From Proteles cristata cristata (lineage: Eukaryota; Chordata; Mammalia; Carnivora; Hyaenidae), in NCBI GenBank assembly GCA_017311185.1, contig JAESUZ010004792.1, forward strand, positions 620,001 through 684,000: DNA of 64,000 nt. The letters are read 5' to 3'. The notes below the pieces were generated by a model. That model worked only from the letters and a program-made list of their open reading frames with translations. It was not told the DNA's origin and did not search any database. Positions 44,523 to 55,808 of this stretch are shown piece by piece. The translations under genes and the position numbers were made by a program. How positions within the stretch are numbered: position 1 is the stretch's first letter; the number at the start of each line of letters is the position of its first letter.

Positions 44523-45996
44523 ATTCCCTATAAAACTAACACCAGCATTCTTCACAGACTTAAAACAACCAATTCTAAAATTTGTATGGAACCAGAAAAG
44601 ACCCTGAATAGCCAAAGCAGTCTTGAAAAGGAAAACCAAAGCTGGAGGCATCACAATTCCGGATTTCAAGCTGTATTACAAAGCTGTAATCATCAAGACA
44701 GTATGGTATTGGCACAAAAACAGACACTCAGATCAATGAAACAGAATAGAGAACCCAGAAATGGACCCACAAACATATAGCCAACTAATCTTTGACAAAG
44801 CAGGAAAGAATATACAATGGAATAAAGACAGTTTAAAAGAACTAACAAGTAAATGGTGCTGGGAAAACTGGAGAGCGACATGCAGAAAAATGAACCTGGG
44901 TCACTTTCATGCACCATACACACAAAGAAATACAAAATGGATGAGAGACCTAAATGTAAGACAGGAAGCCATCAAAATCCTAAAGGAGAAAGCAGGCTAA
45001 AATCTCTTTGACCTCGGCCACAGCAACTTCTTACTCAACACATCTCCATAGGCAAGGGAAACAAAGGCAAAAATGAACTATTGGGACCTCATCAAAATAA
45101 AAAAGCTTTTGCATAGCAAAGGAAACAATCAGCAAAACTAAAAGGCAACCAATGGAAAGGAAGAAGATATTTGCAACTGACAAATCAGTTTATAAAGCGT
45201 TGGTATCCAAAATCTATAAAGAACTTATCAAACTCAACACCCAAAAACAAATAATCCAATGAAGAAATGGGCTAACGATATGAATAGACACAGACACTTC
45301 TCCAAAGAAGACATCCAGGTGGCCAACCAATACATGAAAAAAATGCTCAACATCACTCATCATCAGAGAAATACAAATCAAACCGCAATAAGATACCACT
45401 TCATACCAGTCAGAATGGATAACATTAACAGCTCAGAAAACAACAGATTTTGCTGAGGATGTGGAGAAAGAGGATCTCTTTTGCATTGCTGGTGGGAATG
45501 CAAACTGGTGCAGCCACTCTGGAAAACAGTACAGAGGTTCCTCAAAAAATTAAAAATAAAACCCCCCTATGACCCAGTAATTGCACTACTAAGTATTTAT
45601 TCAAGGGATACAGTTTTGCTGTTTTGAAGGGGCACATATGCCTGAATATCTACACACACACACACACACACTGGAGTATTACTTGGCAATCAAAAAGAAT
45701 GAAATCTTACCATTTGCAACTATGTGGATGGAACTAGATGGTATTATGCTAAGCATACAAATATCATATGACTTCACTCATAGGAGGACTTTAAGATACA
45801 AAACAGATAAACATGAGAGAAAAGAAGCAAAAATAATATAAAAACAGGGAGGGGGACAAAACATAAGAGACTCTAATATAGAGAACAAACAGAGGGTTGC
45901 TGTAGGTATTGTGGGAGGGGAGATGGGCTAAATGGGTAAGGTGCATTAAGGAATCTGCTCCTAAAATCACTGTTGCACTGTATGCTAAGTTGGACA

Positions 45997-46043
<47 letters not shown>
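44523..46043 (+). mobile_element. 5'-truncated L1 LINE inside Tigger1
   Basis: It starts in ORF2 ('ctataaaactaacaccagca') and ends with a (TAAA)n tail. Open pieces at 44586-44780 and 44761-45000 (including '[20 protein letters not shown]') belong to the ORF2 C-terminal half and are broken. The flanks 44512-44522 and 46044-46054 ('aa.attcatga') fit a target duplication of 11 bases in Tigger1. It is more diverged than the L1 at 47160. Confidence 0.9.
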
Positions 46044-46044
46044 A
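45997..46044 (+). repeat. (TAAA)n array, about 12 units, L1 tail
   Basis: An uninterrupted tetranucleotide array forms the tail of the preceding L1. Confidence 0.95.
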
Positions 46045-46743
46045 ACATTCATGATTCATGGGAAGTGGTCAAAGTATCAACATTAAAGGGGTGTGGAAAA
46101 AAGTTGACTCCAACATGCATGGATAACTTGGAGGGGTTAAATCATCAGAGATGAATCAGATCATCAGAGGCAATAACTGCAGATGGAGAGGAAATAGCAA
46201 GAAAACTATAAGAAAAAGTGGAGCTTGAGGATGTGACTGAATTTCTGCAAGTTCATGATAAAACTTTAATGGAAAAGGAGTTGCTTCTTATGGATGAGCT
46301 TTAAGATGGAATCTACTTCTGGTGAAGTACCTATGAAGATTATTGAAATGACAACAAAGGATTTAGAATATTATATAAACTTAGTTGATAAAGCAGTAGT
46401 GTTTGAGAAGATTGTCCCCAGTTTTCAAAGAAGTTTTACTGTGGTTAAAATGCTATCAAACACCATTGCGTGCTACTGAGGAATTATTCATGAAAGGAAG
46501 AGTCAATTGATATGGCAAAAATAGTTAGCATGTTTTAGCAATAAAGTATTTAAGGTATAATTAAGGTATGTAAATTTTTTTTTAGACATAATGCTATTGC
46601 CCTCTTAATAGACTAAAGTATAGTGTAAACATAACTTATATGCACTGGGAAATCAAAAAATTCATTTGACTTGCTTTGTTACAATAGTTGTTTTATTGCA
46701 GTGGTCTGGAACTGAATTTGCAGTATCTCTCAGCTGTGCCTGT

Positions 46744-47141
46744 ACTTATCCTGTTGGGGTTCATAGAGATTCTTGAATTTGTGGTTTGCTGCTTTTTATC
46801 AGCTTGTAAAAATCACTAAGTATTCAAATATTTTTATATCCCATTCTAGGGCTTTTCTGTTTCTGAGACTGCAATTACATTATTTTAGATTTACTGGGTC
46901 CAATATGTTCCTTAACCTCTTTTCTGTATTTTCGTAATTTTTCCTCTCTGCTTCAGTCTGGATATTTTCTATTGGCCTGTATCCTTCTCTTCTGATGTGT
47001 CATACCTAATGTTAAAACTTTCAAGTTCTTAATGTCAGCAATTGCATTTCTTAGTTCTAGAATTTACATGTGATTTTATTCACTTATTTTCTATTATAGC
47101 TTTTTCTTCTCAAATAGTTTAACATTCACAAGAGGTTGCAG
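46744..47141 (-). repeat. L1M LINE ORF2, right part
   Basis: 'cttatcctgttggggttcat', 'tctgagactgcaattacatt', 'gatattttctattggcctgt' and 'ttcttagttctagaatttac' continue the reverse-complement ORF2 interrupted at 42978. Confidence 0.75.
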
Positions 47142-47159
47142 AAAGAGTACAGAGTTCCT

Positions 47160-48036
47160 CTCACCAAACTCCGCACCCGAAAAACAAATAATCCAGTGAA
47201 GAAATGGGCAGAAGACATGAACAGATACTTCTCCAAAGAGGACATCCAGATGGCCAACAGACACATGAAACAATGCTCAGCATCCCTCATCACCAGGAAA
47301 ATACAAACCAAAACCACACTGAGATACCATCTCATGCCAGTCAGAGTGGCAAAAATGAGCAAATCAGAAGACTCTAGATGCTGGCAAGGATGTGGAGAAA
47401 TGGGCACCCTCCTACACTGTTGGTGGGAATGTAAACTGGTGCAGCCCCTCTGGAAAACAGTGTGGAGGTTCCTCAAAAAATTAACAGTAGAACTCCCCTA
47501 TGACCCAGCAGTAGCACTGCTAGGAATTTACCCAAGGAATACAGAAATGCTGATGCATAGGAACACATGTACCCCAATGTTCATAGCAGCACTCTAAACA
47601 ATAGCCAAAACATGGAAAGAGCCCAAGTGTCCATCAACTGTTGAATGGATCAAGAAGATGTGATTCATCTATATAATGGTATACCACATGGCAATGAGAA
47701 AGAATGAAATCTGACCATTTGTAGAAACGTGGACGGAACCTAAGGGTGTTATGCTGAGTGAAATAAGTCAGGCAATGAAGGTCAGATACCATATGTTTGC
47801 ATGTATAGGGGGACTAGGAGGGACTTAACAGAGGACCATGGGGGAGAAGAAGGGGAAAAATAGTTGGGGAGAGGGAGGGAGGCAAACCATGAGAGACTCT
47901 TGAATGTTAAGAACAAACTGAGGCCTGATGGGGGTGGGGGACAGGGAATGGGGGTGATGGGTATGGAGGAGGGCACCTGTGGGGATGAGCACTGGGTGTT
48001 ATATGGAAACCAATTTGACAATAAACTATTTTTAAA
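47160..48036 (+). mobile_element. 5'-truncated L1 LINE with perfect 18-bp target duplication
   Basis: Identical copies of 'aaagagtacagagttcct' occur at 47142-47159 and 48037-48054. The insert contains the ORF2 C-terminal region (an open piece at 47136-47597 including '[20 protein letters not shown]', the L1 C-terminal zinc-knuckle region) and the 3'UTR with a short A tail. It is close in sequence to the plus-strand end of the L1 at 21270-22343 and is a relatively recent insertion. Confidence 0.95.
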
Positions 48037-48054
48037 AAAGAGTACAGAGTTCCT

Positions 48055-48157
48055 ATACACCTGATAATAATACCTTAGCATACCCAAACACATTTATCAA
48101 AACCAGACAATTATGTTGGTAAAGTACGATTAACTATTAATAAAGTAAAGAAATCAC

Positions 48158-48213
<56 letters not shown>

Positions 48214-48300
48214 TGTCTGAGGATTTTATCCCATGTGTAGATTTGAGTGACTATCACCACACCATTTGATATTTTAAGACTAAATTCCAAGTTCTCTGTT
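48055..48300 (-). repeat. L1M-like host sequence with a GT array
   Basis: 'cacatttatcaaaaccagac' followed by 'aattatgttggtaaagtacg' is a phrase of old L1 elements in reverse. The target duplication above lies in it. Confidence 0.55.
48161..48210 (+). repeat. (GT)25 dinucleotide array
   Basis: Twenty-five uninterrupted GT units. Confidence 0.97.
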
Positions 48301-49385
48301 GAAATTTTATTTTTGTCCCTTTTTTCTTTATTTAAAAAAATATTTTCATTGTACTTATTTTAAAGTTCTTGCCTGATAAACACATAGAGGTGATTTGAAT
48401 ACTGGAATTAAGGATTGTCTATTTTTTTTAACTTGGTTTTCAGTCCTGCTTATTGGCATACCCTAAATGATGTTATTTTCTTCCTGAGAGGGTTTACTCT
48501 TCCTCTGTGAGGCAGAGTGTGGAGCTGATAACTTAACACAGTCCCTTTAAGGAAAAATTGCAGTTTGAGTAAGGCTTTATTTAGTTCTGGTTGCTCTTTA
48601 AAAGTCCCAACTGACAGCCTGAGGTTTTCACCAAGTACCTTTCACACTGGTACATCCTGAACTCTAATTATTCTCTCCTTTATATTATGAGATGATCAAA
48701 GTCTGTGTTCTCTTTTTCAAAGGCTTTCTGCTAAGGTTCTTAGCCTCTCATCCCTGAAATCTCAGACTTTGGCAAATATCTTGAGCAAAACTAGCCAAGC
48801 TTTAGGTTCAATTCTCTAGCTTTCCCTTCTGATCCAGGCCCCTCAAATTTCTAATTTTTATTTTTCCCGCCCCAGAAGAATGCCAAGGGCTCTGCTTATC
48901 TCTGTACATCTTAGCACTAGTCTTCTGCCGAAGACCTTCATCTGAATTTGCAGCCCCTTGTTTTAAGCCCAGAATCAGCAAATATCCTAGGAAAAAAGAG
49001 CATGTTGAGTCACAGCCTGAGGTTTCTCCTTTTTTGGGTATTTTGGACCTCTAGTCCTGGATGCCTTAGTATATTTCTGTCTTCAAATAGATGTTTTTTA
49101 CTTGACATTTTTAGTTGTTCTCAGAGAAAGCATGGGTCTACTATAACCTAATCTATCATTGTCAGAATCTGGAAATCCAGAATTGCCAGACTCTAAATTT
49201 TATATTTTAATTGGTGTTGGGGAAAGAAAGGCAGAAAATAAACAACAAACAAAATCTGATCAAGATAACTTCAGAAGATGATAAATGCTATGATGAAAAT
49301 AAACAAGGTGATGTGAAAATCCTGAGGTAGCAAACTGCCTTACATCTTGCATCTGAGGAAAGTACATCTTACAAAATGCCTTGAC
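48301..49385. other. Unclassified stretch
   Basis: AT-rich; may be the far end of the L1M. No family is certain. Confidence 0.4.
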
Positions 49386-49725
49386 TTATCATTATAGATT
49401 GAAGGTTTGTGACCCCTTCCCCTCAGCTCATATGCTGAAAGCTCATTCTCGATGTGATGGTGTTTAGAGGTAGACCCTTTGGGAGGTAATAGGTCATGAG
49501 TGGGATTAGTGCCCTTACAAAAGAGACCCCAGAGATCTCCTTTGCCCCTTCCACTGCATGAAGACACAGAGAGGAGAACCAGGAAAAAGTTTCTCACGAG
49601 ACACCAAATCTGCTGACACCCTGATCTTGGAGGCCTCCAAAACTGTAAGAAATAAATGATTGTTGTTTATAAGCACCCACTCTATGGTATCTTGTTGTAG
49701 CAACCCAAATGTATCTTAAATAAAG
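49386..49725 (+). repeat. MaLR-type (MST/MLT1-like) solo LTR
   Basis: 'ctcatatgctgaaagctcat', 'gtagaccctttgggaggtaa', 'gtcatgagtgggattagtgc', 'accctgatcttggaggcctc' and 'gtaagaaataaatgattgtt' follow the LTR order with an AATAAA signal at about 49650. No internal part adjoins it. Confidence 0.85.
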
Positions 49726-51329
49726 ACTCAATGAAGAAAAGCTCTTATTATCCCCATTTTGTAGATGAGAACATCTTAATCTTTGGGGCACAATTGTTCT
49801 TCACCCTCTAGCAGTCAGACCAGACTAGAGAACATCAGGTAATAACATAGCAGGGAAGTAGCACTATATCTGACCCCATAATCATTAGGGATTACACACT
49901 TTAGCACAAAGACCCTTGACTAACCCAGATGAGAAAAGAGAGAAAATCTTACAAGACTTCACCATTCCATACATTTAGTGCCTGCTAGGAAAGAGGCCAC
50001 TGGAGGGCACTTTGGTAAATGGAGCTTCCTAGGTCTGCCTTTAGCAATTGCTGGAGTCATCTATTCTGAAGCCTACTTAGCTGCCATAACTCACAAGTCT
50101 TCCTAATTCAGATGGGTTGGGGATGGTGGACCCTGGAAATAAGCTTTCCCCACCACTGCACTTCACTCAGCTCTCAGCCTTACATCATTTCCAAAGCATT
50201 AAGCAGTCTGCAACTCGAGACTCCTGCCGCTGGGTGACATCTGTAACATCTGACATCATTTAGAAGACACTGCAAGGGTAAAAGAGCACTTTTTTGATCA
50301 AGGACATAAATAATTCTGAGGAAGAAATTAAGTTAAAAGGCTTTTCTTTCCCTAAATGGATTTGCAAGATTTGCCTTCCCAGCCAGGGCTTCTGTGAGGA
50401 GATCTGTATCAGGGAGCCAAAGAGGTAACTTTCAACAATTGACACTCAAACACTATGTACTATGCAGAATAAAAGAAGACACAAAGGGAACTCCCAGGCT
50501 GTAAGGATGTACTTTTAATTTCTAAAGGAGAGGAGATGCAGGGTGTGGCTTCATGATACTTCTGGGTGCCCTTGGTGTTAACAGCAAATGGAAGAAGGAA
50601 GCTGGATATCTGTCCAGGAAGGAAAGCCCCTTAATCTCCAAAGATGTCCTTCAGGATCTTGGGAAGCTGCAAAAAAAACCTTTCCCTGCCAAGAGATTCC
50701 CAGATATTCTTCTCTATCTCATCCACATCTGGCAGGATTAAGAAAGATTGTGTTTGTTGCTTTGTCTTTCCAAACTCAGCATCCATCTCAGGAAAAGGAA
50801 AAACAAATCAGACTCTAAACTTTCTTGTAAAACTTACTGGAATTGTTACCAAATGTTGACAATAACAAGAATTTTCATTCCTCCTCACCTCTGTCTCTTA
50901 GCACAGAGTAATGCTAAGAGTAGACATTCCATGGAAACCTTCTAAGGTCTACCACTTAAGGCTGTCTTGATCTAGGGGTGTTAAAAGAGACTGCATGTAA
51001 GTAAGAAAACCCAACCTCTTACCCCTCACTCACAAACCAGTCTCAGCTGTATGAATTGAGCAGAAGCCGCAACACAAAGTAGGCATCAGGAAAGAACAAT
51101 AACCATCTCAGCATGAGTAGGTTGCAAACTAGGCTGAGGGTTAGAATTCTGGAAGCCTGGTACTGGAAGGGGCATTAAGCTTTATGGATCAACAGCAGAC
51201 TATTCATTTTACACACCAAGATACTGTTTCTTCAGATCTCATAGCTAATTAACAACAGGAACTTAAACTCTGTAAAGACTAAGTGCATAAGAATATGATG
51301 ATCATAGTATCTGAATGCCTGACAAGAAC
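49726..51329. other. Unclassified unique-looking DNA
   Basis: A short reverse MIR core may lie at 49742-49775. Four overlapping frames of 62-76 codons at 50553-50945 are in all three plus frames and so are not a gene. The rest shows nothing I can name. Confidence 0.45.
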
Positions 51330-52480
51330 CAGCATGTAGTAGGTGCTTACTATAGTCCAGAAACTGAATTAAGTTCCATGTGGTATACAGAGATGGATAC
51401 AATGTGGTCCCACTCAATGTGGAATACACCACCTAGTGGAGGATATGGGCACATAACAATTACAAAGCAATGCTGTTCAGGCTTTCATTAATATGTAAGT
51501 AAGGTGCGCAGTGGAAAATCCAGGGCAAATAATAAAATTCGTTGCCCTCAATAACTAAGCTATATATACTGAATAAGCACTGAGAATAAAATAATAGTGA
51601 ATGAGATGCAGTCTCTGCCATAAATGAGGTTATGGTCTAGTACAAAAACAATATGCCAAGAGGTGAATCCAATACATTGTAGTAAGCGGTGATGTAAGTG
51701 TAGGACACTTTCGGAACACGTGGGAAGGATAGATGACTCAGAGTAGAGAAGGTAGAAGAAACTTTTCAGTGGACATGGCATATAAGTTGAATGAATAGAG
51801 TGGAACTTAGTACAATGAAGATTAGGGAAGGATGGGATGAAAAAAAGATATCCTAGGAAGAATACAGTGCATGGTTAAACTGTGATATATTTGTGATGGA
51901 GCACAAAATTCAAAGAAAAGAGGGTCACATGTTTTTAAGGGTAAGGGAGTTCTGACTATAAGCCAAAATTATCTAGAAGATGCTAAGTAGTTCGATCTTG
52001 AGAACAGTCTGAACACACCTAAAATGTATAAACAAAGGAATAAAATGATCAGGCTTTTGTTTAGATCCTCTCAACATGGATTCAGGAAGTACAAATAGGG
52101 CAAAAGTAGAAGAAAATTTTCTCATTAGGAGGTTACTGGAATAATTCAGATGAAAATTAATAATGTGTCTGAACTCCACAACAATTACCTGAATTTTTAA
52201 GTTTTTAAGTCTACAATTAAAATTTTGGCCAAAATGACAGTGGTGTGGAAGAACACTGTGACATAAGTAATAATAATAATGAGGGTTACTAAATTGATGT
52301 GGTTGGCAGAATCTGTTAATTGATTAAAAGTAGGGGGTAAAGAAGGAATGAGCCAAAAGTTGACTCCTGAGTTTCTGGGTTGAGTAACAGAGCTGTGCCA
52401 TTCACTATTGCTGGGATAGAGAATGAGGAGCAAGTAGAATTTGAGAAGGTGGTATGAGCAGATAGCAACAGGGTTGGATC
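51330..52480 (-). repeat. L2 LINE, reverse, possibly two tandem copies
   Basis: Two L2 3' ends are seen, one at about 51335 ('tagtaggtgcttactatagt') and one at about 51565 ('gaataagcactgagaataaa'). They are followed by the L2 middle ('ggaataaaatgatcaggctt', 'ttactggaataattcagatg') and 'gttgactcctgagtttctgg'. Confidence 0.7.
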
Positions 52481-53340
52481 AAGAGGTTATATTGAGGTTC
52501 TTCAGAAAGAGATGGAATCAAAGAAGTAGATATAAAACAGTGTTTCATATCATTCTCATATGAGAACATGGCTACAATCTCTTACTCTTCTTTGTCGCAC
52601 CCATGAAGGAAAGAGAGAGAGACGGGCGTGGGGGGGGGGGTTGCGGGGGATAGAGGCTAATTAAGTTCATTACTGAAGAGCCATCTTGGGAAATGCGGGC
52701 AGGTACTTCCATAGTAAAGTTCTCCTTGTTTCACTCAAGACATCGATGATAATGTAGAGGATGGGGGAGTGGACAAAAATCATTAGAAAAGGCACATACA
52801 CACAGAGGACGTCCCCCTGTTACGTCTGTCCTAGAAGAATCCTTCTGCAGATTCATTCCCAGCTGCCTTCAATGTAAAGTAAAGAAAGAAAAGAGAGTGA
52901 AGGAGAGTCTGGCAAATCCGATAAAGATGGATGGAAGGGATTGAGACAAAGGCACCTGCCGGCATTGTGTCAGCTCCAACACACCAGCTCAAAAACAAAC
53001 TCATTAATTATCCTCCAGCCTGGGCTGAAATGGCCGCAGCGAAAAGCACTCCCACACACCCAGCTTACAGGGAGACAAACAGCCCTGAGGTATACACACC
53101 ATGGGCTCCTGCTGTTGACTGAATGCACAACCAGCTCCACCATGGCCCAGAACAAGTTTCCCCAAAGGACACAGGCTTTAGACAGTGCAGCTTCACCCAG
53201 GACGCTTGTTATTTTAGGTTCTGTGCAGGATTATCAGACAAAGCAGATCCTCAGCTTTTTTCTCAAGCATTTCATTCACTCTCTGCAGTCTTTCCATGTA
53301 ACATCTTTAAGCGGAACAAAGCTATCAACTTTCATCACTC
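52481..53340. other. Repeat-free stretch, possible conserved element at about 52930-53240
   Basis: A G run lies at 52630-52650. The part at 52930-53240 is repeat-free and contains 'gagacaaaggcacctgccgg' (SOX/TCF-like plus E-box cores) and a homeodomain-like 'ctcattaattatcc'. An ORF of 176 codons from 52941 crosses it and runs into the CA array, so it is probably not a gene. Confidence 0.4.
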
Positions 53341-53344
53341 ACAG

Positions 53345-53386
53345 ACACACATGCACATGCACATGCATGCACGTGCGTGCGCGCAT

Positions 53387-53429
<43 letters not shown>
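53345..53429 (+). repeat. Alternating purine-pyrimidine tract with a (CA)n core
   Basis: About 85 bases alternate purine and pyrimidine without a break: a CACATG/CATGCACG part, a GC-rich 'gtgcgtgcgcgcatgcgc' centre and a (CA)n run of about 20 units. This is the composition that most readily forms left-handed Z-DNA. Confidence 0.93.
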
Positions 53430-53431
<2 letters not shown>

Positions 53432-53599
53432 GTTTGCCTTGCTAAAGCTCTCTAGTACTTTGATATTGTGAGTTCTTAGAGGGCCCAGGCCTAGTGGGCT
53501 ATCAATTAGAGAATAAATCATTATTTCACCCAAATCTAGCCATCCCCCTATGCTCCTGGTCTTGGAGCATGCTACCTTCCTCCTGATTGCTCACTTATT

Positions 53600-54515
53600 C
53601 AGACTCCGCCCACCTGCCCCAATGACCACTATGTCTTCTGTATTCTAGATATTACCGCCTCTCCACTCATCTTTTCCCCACGCTTGATAGTCCAACTCTG
53701 GCTTCAGCCCCTTCCATGCCCAGTAGAAATGTCACTTTAAAACACAAAGTGAGGGGCGCCTGGGTGGCTTAGTCGGTTAGGCGTCCGACTTTCGCTTAGG
53801 TCATGATCTCGCGGTTCGTGGGTTCGAGCCCCGCGTCGGGCTCTGTGCTGACTGCCAGCTCGGAGCCTGGAGCCTGTTTCAGTCTGTGACTCCCTCGCTC
53901 TCTGACCCTCCCCTGTTCACGCGCTCTCTCTCCTAGAAATAAATAAAACATTTTAAAAAAACACACAAAGTGAAACATGCCATTTCATTGTTCTAAATTC
54001 CTCAGTGTTGCCCCACTGACTTCAATTATGCAGATATTCTTTAAAAGGGCCCACAGGATCTTTCATAACCTTTTTTTCCCCCTCTTATCCTCAGTCTAAT
54101 TCACCCTCACCTTCACTGTGTTCTATGCTCTACCCAGGATAGTGCTTTTGGTTCCTCAGTGTACCTGCTCAAGGCCTCCACAGATCCTCTCCATTTCCTT
54201 AGCTGAGAATATCCTTTATCCACCTCTTCACCTGCACACTCTTACTTATCTTTCTGTTGAGCATACATTTCACTTCTTCCAGGAAGTTTACTTATATTAA
54301 ACTTCCTGACAGGTTTGCACCTTCCATAAAGTGCAATTGGATCTTTGCTGTAGCAAATTATAACTGCCTGTTTCTCTCCTCTATTTTATACTAGACTTTG
54401 GGTCTTTTGAGAGTAGGGATGTTGTCCACAATGGCAGCAGATATAATGTCAGCCCCAAACACAGTACCCAGGACCAGCTGACCCTTAATAAATACATAGC
54501 AAATGAATGAAAAGG
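53600..54515 (+). repeat. L2 LINE 3' half, split by a SINE
   Basis: 'tctggcttcagccccttcca', then after the SINE 'aattcctcagtgttgcccca', 'caggatctttcataaccttt', 'ttcttccaggaagtttactt', 'tttgagagtagggatgttgt' and 'cttaataaatacatagcaaa' follow the L2 3' order. Confidence 0.75.
53753..53962 (+). repeat. Young CAN-SINE with 11-bp target duplication
   Basis: The head, A box and B box are almost undamaged and CpG sites are numerous ('ctcgcggttcgtgggttcga', 'gccccgcgtcgggctc'). The flanks 53742-53752 and 53963-53973 are 'acacaaagtga'. It shares 'tgctgactgccagctc' and 'tctgtgactccctc' with 17726-17957. It is one of the least decayed elements here. Confidence 0.96.
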
Positions 54516-55334
54516 CAGTGGTAACCAAGAAGAGAATCAGCTGCAAGCAAGGGAAGCGACATCCAGCCAATTTAAGCAACGAAAAATGCTGGGTAGGATT
54601 TTGGGCTAAACATTTTAATCTCTTTTTTACTCAGATATTTTAATCTTATTTTTTACTCAGGTTAAGAATCAAATTTAATAGAAGGGATAAAAGATGAGCC
54701 TTTGTGTCATGTACATCTAGTCGGTTAAAGGATAGCAGAGCACCCATGTAGCAGCTTCAATGCACTATTTGCAACAGGGAAGAAGGAAATCACAGTTCTG
54801 TAAAGGAATAGGATGGATGTTAGATGCCAAAGCTAATAAATGCCATGAACTCACAATTCTGAGTTCTCTTTAATAATATTTTAGAGACCACAGCTTTTGG
54901 TTCTTAGATTCATAGTTGAGGGTTTGAGTGGGAGGAGAGAGACAAGGTCAATACGACACCAAGACTGATCTAGAATGGTGGACTCATTTCTTCCTGGTAG
55001 GTAACCCTGATTCTCTGTGCAAAAATCACTCAGGAGCTATACCACATAATACATCAGTAGGAGCTTAGGAAAACAAAGGAATATAATAATTGACAAGTCA
55101 CCAAAAGATGGACTGTAGAATGGTTCTTTAATCATCAAAAAATTATTTAATAATTGTCTTTATTAAATATTAAGACTATACAAAAAATTGTTTTGTTTTC
55201 TAAAATTTAAATAAATAATCAGTAAGCTTAAATAAAATTTGAAGAATTTAGAATGCATAATGGAATGTGTGCATTGAAAGTAGAGACTGTTTTATACTTC
55301 TAAATACATCTTAGTTCCTTGTGCTGTATGCAGT
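54516..55334. other. Unclassified stretch
   Basis: No repeat or gene recognised in 0.8 kb of AT-rich DNA. Confidence 0.5.
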
Positions 55335-55808
55335 AGAGAGTGGCAGTCAGAAGCATGCAATTTAGGGTCAGAGAAATTAGGAGTTCGCTACTTTTTGACC
55401 ATATGACCTTGAATAACTAATTTCTCTAAGCCTTTGTTTCTTTTTTTTTTTTTTTAATATTTTTATTTATTTCTATGAGAGAGAGAGAGAGACAGCGTGA
55501 GCAGGGGAGGGTCAGAGACCGAGGGAGTCACTGACTGAAACAGGCTCCAGGCTCTGAGCTGGCAGTCAGCACAGAGCCCAACCCGGGGCTCAAATCCACG
55601 AACTGCAAGATCATGACCCAAGTGAAAGTCAGACGCTTAACCGACTAAGCCACCCAGGCGCCCCTCTAAGCCTTTGTTTCTTATCCGTACACTAAATCTA
55701 CTATTACCTCATATAATTATTGTTTGGTTTTCACAGGATCCTGTATCTAAAGCAATGCAAATATTTCCTGGTATATAATAAGTACTCAATAAATGATAGC
55801 TAAGATTC
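55335..55808 (+). repeat. MIR SINE, split by a CAN-SINE
   Basis: 'gagtggcagtcagaagcatg', 'gaccatatgaccttgaataa', 'ctaatttctctaagcctttg', then after the SINE 'cttatccgtacactaaatct', 'attacctcatataattattg' and 'agtactcaataaatgatagc'. Confidence 0.8.
55443..55663 (-). repeat. CAN-SINE, reverse, with perfect 19-bp target duplication
   Basis: The copies of 'ctctaagcctttgtttctt' at 55424-55442 and 55664-55682 are identical. The body belongs to the 'actgccagctcagagcctgg' variant group (seen in complement at about 55543-55570). A T tail of about 17 bases begins at 55441. Confidence 0.97.

Larger units (their letters stand above)
43389..46480 (+). pseudogene. Tigger1 transposase pseudogene, interrupted
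   Basis: The coding strand begins at an ATG followed by 'ccctctaaatgttccagtga' and retains several short open pieces. One at 43904-44098 includes 'KMPSRTFIATESLPGFKASK', matching the central part of pogo-type transposases. Another at 46294-46479 is the C-terminal region. Stops, frameshifts and the 1.5-kb L1 insertion break it, so no active transposase is possible. The DDE catalytic region cannot be read as one frame. Confidence 0.75.
42978..46743 (+). mobile_element. Tigger1 DNA transposon (mariner/pogo type), split by an L1
   Basis: The left end shows 'ttttattgcactttgttgtg' and 'cttcacagatactgca'; the right end shows 'ctggaactgaatttgcagta' and 'tctctcagctgtgcctgta'. These are the subterminal and terminal inverted repeats of Tigger1. 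Without the L1 at 44523-46043 the element is about 2.2 kb, close to the full-length 2.4 kb. It lies in an L1M, which continues on both sides. Confidence 0.88.

Noticed and set aside
52941..53471. 176-codon open frame, the longest in the window
   Set aside because: It runs through the alternating CA tract, giving a His-Thr repeat, shows no family resemblance, and competes with another long frame over the same bases.
53753..53840. tRNA-like sequence with A and B boxes
   Set aside because: It is the head of a SINE followed by a SINE body and tail, not a tRNA gene; the same applies to the other eighteen SINEs.
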